Assembly: GCA_034521445.1 (NCBI GenBank)
Contig: JAXHMM010000012.1
Span: 62,001 to 126,000 of the forward strand
Reading direction: 5' to 3'
DNA from: Balneolaceae bacterium
GTDB taxonomy: Bacteria; Bacteroidota; Rhodothermia; Balneolales; Balneolaceae
DNA length: 64,000 nt
Shown: positions 61,583 through 64,000 of the stretch, piece after piece
How the letters are laid out: every line of letters starts with the position of its first letter
How positions within the stretch are numbered: position 1 is the first letter of the stretch
Position numbers and translations under genes: made by a program
The notes under the pieces: generated by a model
Database searches by the model: none
Told to the model about the DNA's origin: nothing
Seen by the model: only the letters and a program-made list of their open reading frames with translations

Positions 61583-63552
61583 CCGCCCGCCCGACAGCAT
61601 ATCTCTTTGTGCTTGCCCTGCTGCTGCCGTCGGCAGCCTCGGCCCAGGTGGCCGACACTACCCACACGGCAGCCGACTCCCTGGCTTCCGACTCCCTGCA
61701 GGTGCAACGTCCCGACAGCGCGGCCTCCGACAGTGCCGGCCTTACGGTGCGCCCCTGGGATTTTCACCCCTCGCTGGGCGCCGAGAAACTGGCTTCCGAC
61801 AGCACGCTGCGCTGGCAGATCTGGCCGGACTTGAGCTACCTGCAGAACACCCGGCCAGGGGTCATTACCTACAGGCTGGGGACCATGGGGCGTTCCAGCG
61901 GCATACAGGACGGCGCCCTCGAAGCGCGATACCAGGAGCTTTTCTGGGAGAACATCCCCATGAACGATCCCGTGAGCGGTACCTTTCACGGGTATCTGCT
62001 GCCGCACAACAAGCTACTCGCAGCCTGGGGCGAGGATGCGGGCGGCGCCCGGCGCACCCGCTACTTCCTGAAGCCATGGTACCTGCTGGAGCCCCTGTCG
62101 CGCATCTCCTACCAGGAGAGCACCTTTGACAACCGCTCCCTAGAATTTATGGTGAGCCACAACCTTTCGCGCCGCACCAACGCAGAGATCAGCTACTGGG
62201 ACCGGCGTGACGGGGGAGCCTACAGCAATTCGGGTGTGCAGGGACGGCAAATATTCGCGCGCCTTTTCCACCAGCTGGGTCCCCGCGAGGCACTCAAGCT
62301 GCAGTTCAGCAGCGACGCCTACACCGCGGGAGAGCCTTTCGGCTACCTCGTGGGAGATCCCCTGCGCTACAACTTCAATCGTTTTACGACCTCGGCCCGC
62401 GAACCGGGAGGCGAGTCGGAGACGGGCTCAAACGTACTTGCCCTTCAGTACTACCGCCGTCCGGCCGATTCGGCCCGTACGCAGAACGACCTTCAGGCGG
62501 GTATCTGGTATCGGGGAACCCGCCGCGAGCTGTCCTGGTCGGCCGACACCCTGTCTTACAAGACGCCGGTGGTCGGCGCCTCACTAAGGCGCTGGTGGGA
62601 GGAGGCGGACTGGTCGGCAGAGGCGGGCGCGCGCACTATCCACCTTTTCCAGGGCGGCGGTTCCGCCTATACCGGCGGCTACCTTGCCCATGTGGAGGGC
62701 GACGCGGCGCTGCGCGCAGCCTTGCTTCCCCGCCTGGAGGGACGCGCCGAGGCCGGGGCGGGCTGGCGGTCGGACAGCTACGGTAACTGGCGGTTGCAGA
62801 CCGGCCTGCAGTGGAACCGCGGGGGCGACCTCGGGCTGTCGGCCAGCGCCTTTGCGGGCCGTCGCATGCCCACGCCCCAGCAGCTCTACTGGTCCTCGCA
62901 GGGCTACGACGGGAATCCGGACCTTGAAACCGAGGGCTATACGGGCTACAGGGCCGTACTGCACTACCAAATACTGCCCCGCCTGGAAGGGTCGACCACC
63001 CTCGAGTTCAAGCACCTGGACGGGGCGGTGATGGCCGATATCACTGCCGACAGCGCCTTTTTAAATACATCGGCCTACTGGTCGTCCGCAGCCGTTACCC
63101 GACTGGCCTGGGAAAGTGAGCACCTGGAACTAAGCGGTTCGGCCACGCTGCATGCCTTTTCAGGGGAAGGGCCCGGATTTCCGCAGAAATGGCGCGGTGC
63201 GCGGCACCGCAAACTCTGGCTGCGATGGGGCGCATGGTGGAAGGGCTACCTCTTCGGGCGCGCTACCTACGTCAAGGCGGGAGTGTCGGGAATGGCCTCG
63301 GGTCTGAACTACCGTCCCGACACCTACCTGCCCGAGCTGGATTTCTGGCAGCCGGCCGGCGGCTCCGGGCTGCTGCCGCGCTTCCACCGCCTGGACGCTG
63401 AGCTTTCGGCGCGGGTCCGGACCATCATGATCACACTCCGTTGGGAAAACGTACTGGAGGATGTTACTCAGGCAGGCTATTTTGAAACCTTGGGTCGCCC
63501 CATGCATGGCAGACGCCTGCTTTTCGGCATCCGTGCCCAATTCAGAAACTGA
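61579..63552 (+). CDS. Outer-membrane beta-barrel protein, TonB-receptor-like without a plug
   Basis: A 657-residue secreted protein. The signal peptide is AYLFVLALLLPSAASAQ, and the mature start is Ser/Thr/Asp-rich. A long barrel follows, with phrases such as FENALYDR-like turns, LLPRLEGRAEAGAGWRSD, and the end LRWENVLEDVTQAGYFETLG, typical of TonB-dependent or OmpP1-like barrels. There is no clear plug domain or carboxypeptidase-regulatory domain. The start is a TTG (61579) inside the cinA stop region (CTTGA), so the two are coupled. The role is unknown; the final segment resembles the receptor end LGRPMHGRRLLFGIRAQF. Confidence 0.7.
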   Translation: MTARPTAYLFVLALLLPSAASAQVADTTHTAADSLASDSLQVQRPDSAASDSAGLTVRPWDFHPSLGAEKLASDSTLRWQIWPDLSYLQNTRPGVITYRLGTMGRSSGIQDGALEARYQELFWENIPMNDPVSGTFHGYLLPHNKLLAAWGEDAGGARRTRYFLKPWYLLEPLSRISYQESTFDNRSLEFMVSHNLSRRTNAEISYWDRRDGGAYSNSGVQGRQIFARLFHQLGPREALKLQFSSDAYTAGEPFGYLVGDPLRYNFNRFTTSAREPGGESETGSNVLALQYYRRPADSARTQNDLQAGIWYRGTRRELSWSADTLSYKTPVVGASLRRWWEEADWSAEAGARTIHLFQGGGSAYTGGYLAHVEGDAALRAALLPRLEGRAEAGAGWRSDSYGNWRLQTGLQWNRGGDLGLSASAFAGRRMPTPQQLYWSSQGYDGNPDLETEGYTGYRAVLHYQILPRLEGSTTLEFKHLDGAVMADITADSAFLNTSAYWSSAAVTRLAWESEHLELSGSATLHAFSGEGPGFPQKWRGARHRKLWLRWGAWWKGYLFGRATYVKAGVSGMASGLNYRPDTYLPELDFWQPAGGSGLLPRFHRLDAELSARVRTIMITLRWENVLEDVTQAGYFETLGRPMHGRRLLFGIRAQFRN

Positions 63553-63633
63553 AATCGTGTACGCCGGGCAGGGCGTACCGGAAACTGTGGTGCCAGCGGC
63601 TGCGCAACGTTTAATAAACCCACGCACACGCGC

Positions 63634-64000
63634 ATGAGCTTCGGATACGTGCTTAAGGAGGGCCTGGCCGGATTCAGCCGTGCTCGGCTGGCGGCCATTC
63701 ACCTCCATTTTTTCACTTTTCATCGCCGTGCTGCTGCTGGGCGTACTGGCCCGAGTCTCCTGGAACGCCTACGAAGTGGGACAGAGCCTGCAGCAGTCTA
63801 TCGACGTGGAGGTCTTCCTGGAGGAGATGCAGGCATCCTCCCGCGAGAGCCTGCGCAGCCGCCTGGCCTCCGAGCGCCTGGTGGAGGGGGTTACTTTTAT
63901 CAGCAAGGACAGCGCGGCCGCCATTTTCCGCCGCGAGTTCGGGATGGAGGGCGCGCCGATGGCCGATCTTGAATTCCTGCCCGCGTCGTTCCGCCTGCGC
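63634..64000 (+). CDS. ftsX: Cell-division ABC transporter permease FtsX (truncated by window, one frameshift)
   Basis: Only the first 122 or so codons are in the window. The start ATG at 63634 (MSFGYVLKEGLAGFSRARLA) and the first helix after one extra base near 63690 (SIFSLFIAVLLLGVLARVS) give a normal FtsX N-terminus. It continues with SIDVEVFLEEMQASSRESL and SERLVEGVTFISKDSAAAIF, the periplasmic loop of FtsX. FtsX with FtsE controls septal peptidoglycan hydrolases. FtsE would lie outside the window. The frame break may be a sequence error. Confidence 0.82.

Noticed and set aside
1-64000. Many long open frames opposite GC-rich genes
   Set aside because: They overlap strong genes in other frames, have no motifs, and show Arg/Pro/Gly-rich composition typical of shadows.
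1-64000. tRNA, rRNA or CRISPR
   Set aside because: No cloverleaf, rRNA or regularly spaced repeat array was seen when reading the intergenic regions.

Overview
The window looks like a chromosomal segment of a Gram-negative member of the Bacteroidota/Rhodothermota/Balneolota (FCB) group. Supporting this are TonB receptors with a carboxypeptidase-regulatory N-domain, 6-bladed beta-propeller proteins with GxGPGEF-type motifs, bacillithiol deacetylase BshB1, a cysteine-free L31, LptE, two rhomboids next to ispG, and weak Shine-Dalgarno sites. The body is visibly GC-rich. One stretch (about 38.3-43.9 kb, outside its insertion sequences) is strongly AT-rich. No rRNA, tRNA or CRISPR array was seen. 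No gene-free stretch exceeds 300 bases; the longest gaps (5861-6108, 17419-17643, 20478-20713, 28996-29230) are described as features or findings.

Layout. 1-5.9 kb (minus): a truncated D-amino-acid oxidase, a frameshifted threonine/serine dehydratase, an AsmA-like envelope protein, a secreted amidohydrolase and an Ogt methyltransferase, followed by a possible small RNA. 6.1-14.4 kb (minus): a metal (probably zinc) acquisition locus with an MFS transporter, ZnuB-like permease, ZnuA-like binding protein, outer-membrane porin, TonB receptor, His-rich lipoprotein and two paralogous small CPIC proteins; no ABC ATPase is present. 14.4-21.5 kb: MerA-like flavoprotein, sucD with a tiny coupled membrane ORF, dnaG, suhB, bshB1, and a pair of large hairpins between convergent genes. 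21.6-29.0 kb (plus): a MacAB/TolC-type exporter with two permeases, TolC, membrane-fusion protein and ATPase, plus an embedded YqjD/YqjE-like stress-protein cluster. 29.2-32.1 kb: two rhomboid proteases and ispG.

32.2-47.2 kb (plus) is the most unusual part. A beta-propeller protein, an RND pump and its membrane-fusion lipoprotein are separated from a second RND pump by an AraC-type regulator and an AT-rich island. The island carries a twice-repeated unit of a small secreted four-cysteine peptide followed by a beta-propeller protein, with a membrane-anchored thioredoxin-like gene between the units. That gene is split by adjacent IS3- and IS30-family elements. The parts suggest a secreted-peptide system using disulfide chemistry and RND export; this is inference.

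47.2-54.3 kb (plus): small lipoproteins, a TPR protein, a thioredoxin-fold protein lacking its CxxC, pabC-pabB (4-aminobenzoate for folate), a MoxR/ChlI-type ATPase, L31 and an MBL hydrolase. 54.3-60.2 kb (minus): TPR protein, lptE, a sigma-54 activator, miaB, pyrE, pgpA, pgsA. 60.3-64 kb (plus): cinA, an outer-membrane barrel and a truncated ftsX.

Reading frames are clean over most of the window, but single-base indels cluster between about 24.1 and 42.1 kb and hit even ispG. Many are therefore probably sequence errors rather than gene decay.
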